Source: Lachnospiraceae bacterium
GTDB lineage: Bacteria; Bacillota; Clostridia; Lachnospirales; Lachnospiraceae
Reading direction: 5' to 3'
Length of the DNA stretch: 5,084 bases
Assembly: GCA_021200345.1 (NCBI GenBank)
Contig: JAJQGR010000223.1
Location: forward strand, 1-5,084
The notes beneath the pieces were generated by a model, which was not told where the DNA came from, ran no database searches, and saw only the letters and a program-made list of their open reading frames with translations. A program made the translations under genes and the position numbers. Below are positions 4,826-5,084 of this stretch, one piece after another. The number at the start of each line of letters is the position of its first letter. The first letter of the stretch is position 1.

Positions 4826-5084
4826 TCACCAGATCGGGGGTTCTATTTCACCGGCGGGATTTTTAGCCCGCTCGGTTACTGACTCTAAACTGCGGAACCT
4901 GCTCGCACTGACTAAGGCCAGGCGCACGATTTCGGAGTGGGGGTTGGCGATCACACCGTGTGATACCGGTTTTTTAATGCACTTTGCGCATGCGGTTTCC
5001 ACCGCCTGTGTCACTGCCGCCACCTCACCCTGAACGATCAGAGTTACGAGCCTTCCGCCCATTTTCCGTTCCCAGGTGATGAAC
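4826..5084 (-). CDS. BMC-H shell protein with KMGGR pore loop (N-terminus outside window)
   Basis: The frame is open to the window edge, giving 85 visible residues. The first, FITWERKMGGRLVTLIVQGE, aligns with LIGTEKIGSGLVTVMVRGD of the neighbouring hexamer, so roughly 30-40 N-terminal residues (first strand and helix) are missing. SHGVIANPHSEIV (41-53) aligns with ATHVIPRPHNDVE. The pore loop is K-M-G-G-R in place of K-I-G-S-G, placing an Arg near the pore. C32 and C35 form a CxxC in the helix after the third strand. A tail of about 25 residues after the BMC fold (from VSASRF to IEPPIW) exceeds the PduA length. It probably makes a minor facet tile with its own pore selectivity. The PduU/EutS permuted fold is not evident. 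The ATG at 5062 is internal, because the fold begins earlier. Confidence 0.88.
   Translation of the reverse strand, partial: FITWERKMGGRLVTLIVQGEVAAVTQAVETACAKCIKKPVSHGVIANPHSEIVRLALVSASRFRSLESVTERAKNPAGEIEPPIW

Noticed and set aside
4268..4882. Plus-strand reading frame of 204 codons
   Set aside because: It covers the reverse of the pduA-like gene and two hairpin-bearing gaps; no recognisable protein features.

Overview
The window holds the 3' part of a bacterial microcompartment (BMC) operon. Every supported gene is on the minus strand, so transcription runs from high to low coordinates. In transcription order the genes are: the C-terminal part of a BMC shell protein with an unusual pore loop (5084-4826); a PduA/EutM-type hexamer (4737-4456); a PduL phosphotransacylase (4251-3601); an EutN/CcmL pentamer (3590-3324); a PduS-type flavin/Fe-S RnfC-like electron carrier (3300-1939); a PduT-type tandem-BMC trimer with its Fe-S cysteine (1743-1195); and a low-molecular-weight protein tyrosine phosphatase (1184-591). 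A strong intrinsic terminator (606-576) overlaps the phosphatase stop codon. After it comes the start of a FucO-type lactaldehyde/propanediol oxidoreductase (458 to the window edge), which has its own leader.

The likely host is an anaerobic Firmicute, probably a gut Clostridia/Lachnospiraceae type. This is inferred from the gene set, the strong AGGAG-type ribosome sites, the A-rich leaders and a moderate GC content. The set pduA-pduL-eutN-pduS-pduT plus fucO resembles 1,2-propanediol compartments fed by fucose or rhamnose. In such systems lactaldehyde is reduced to propanediol, a diol dehydratase makes propionaldehyde inside the shell, PduL regenerates CoA by making propionyl-phosphate, and PduS/PduT pass electrons through the shell. 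The signature enzyme lies outside the window, so a B12-dependent and a glycyl-radical version cannot be told apart.

The main oddities are the following. (1) The phosphatase contains four 36-bp imperfect tandem units that end in its catalytic Asp loop, making it about 36-40 residues longer than its family. (2) A nested imperfect palindrome of about 140 nt lies between pduS and pduT; it overlaps the pduS stop codon and sits beside a separate 12-bp palindrome. (3) Strong stem-loops without U-tracts flank the pduA-like gene. (4) pduL appears to start at a TTG with an excellent Shine-Dalgarno site. (5) The shell proteins show unusual cysteines and pore residues. No credible plus-strand gene, tRNA, rRNA, CRISPR array or transposase was seen.
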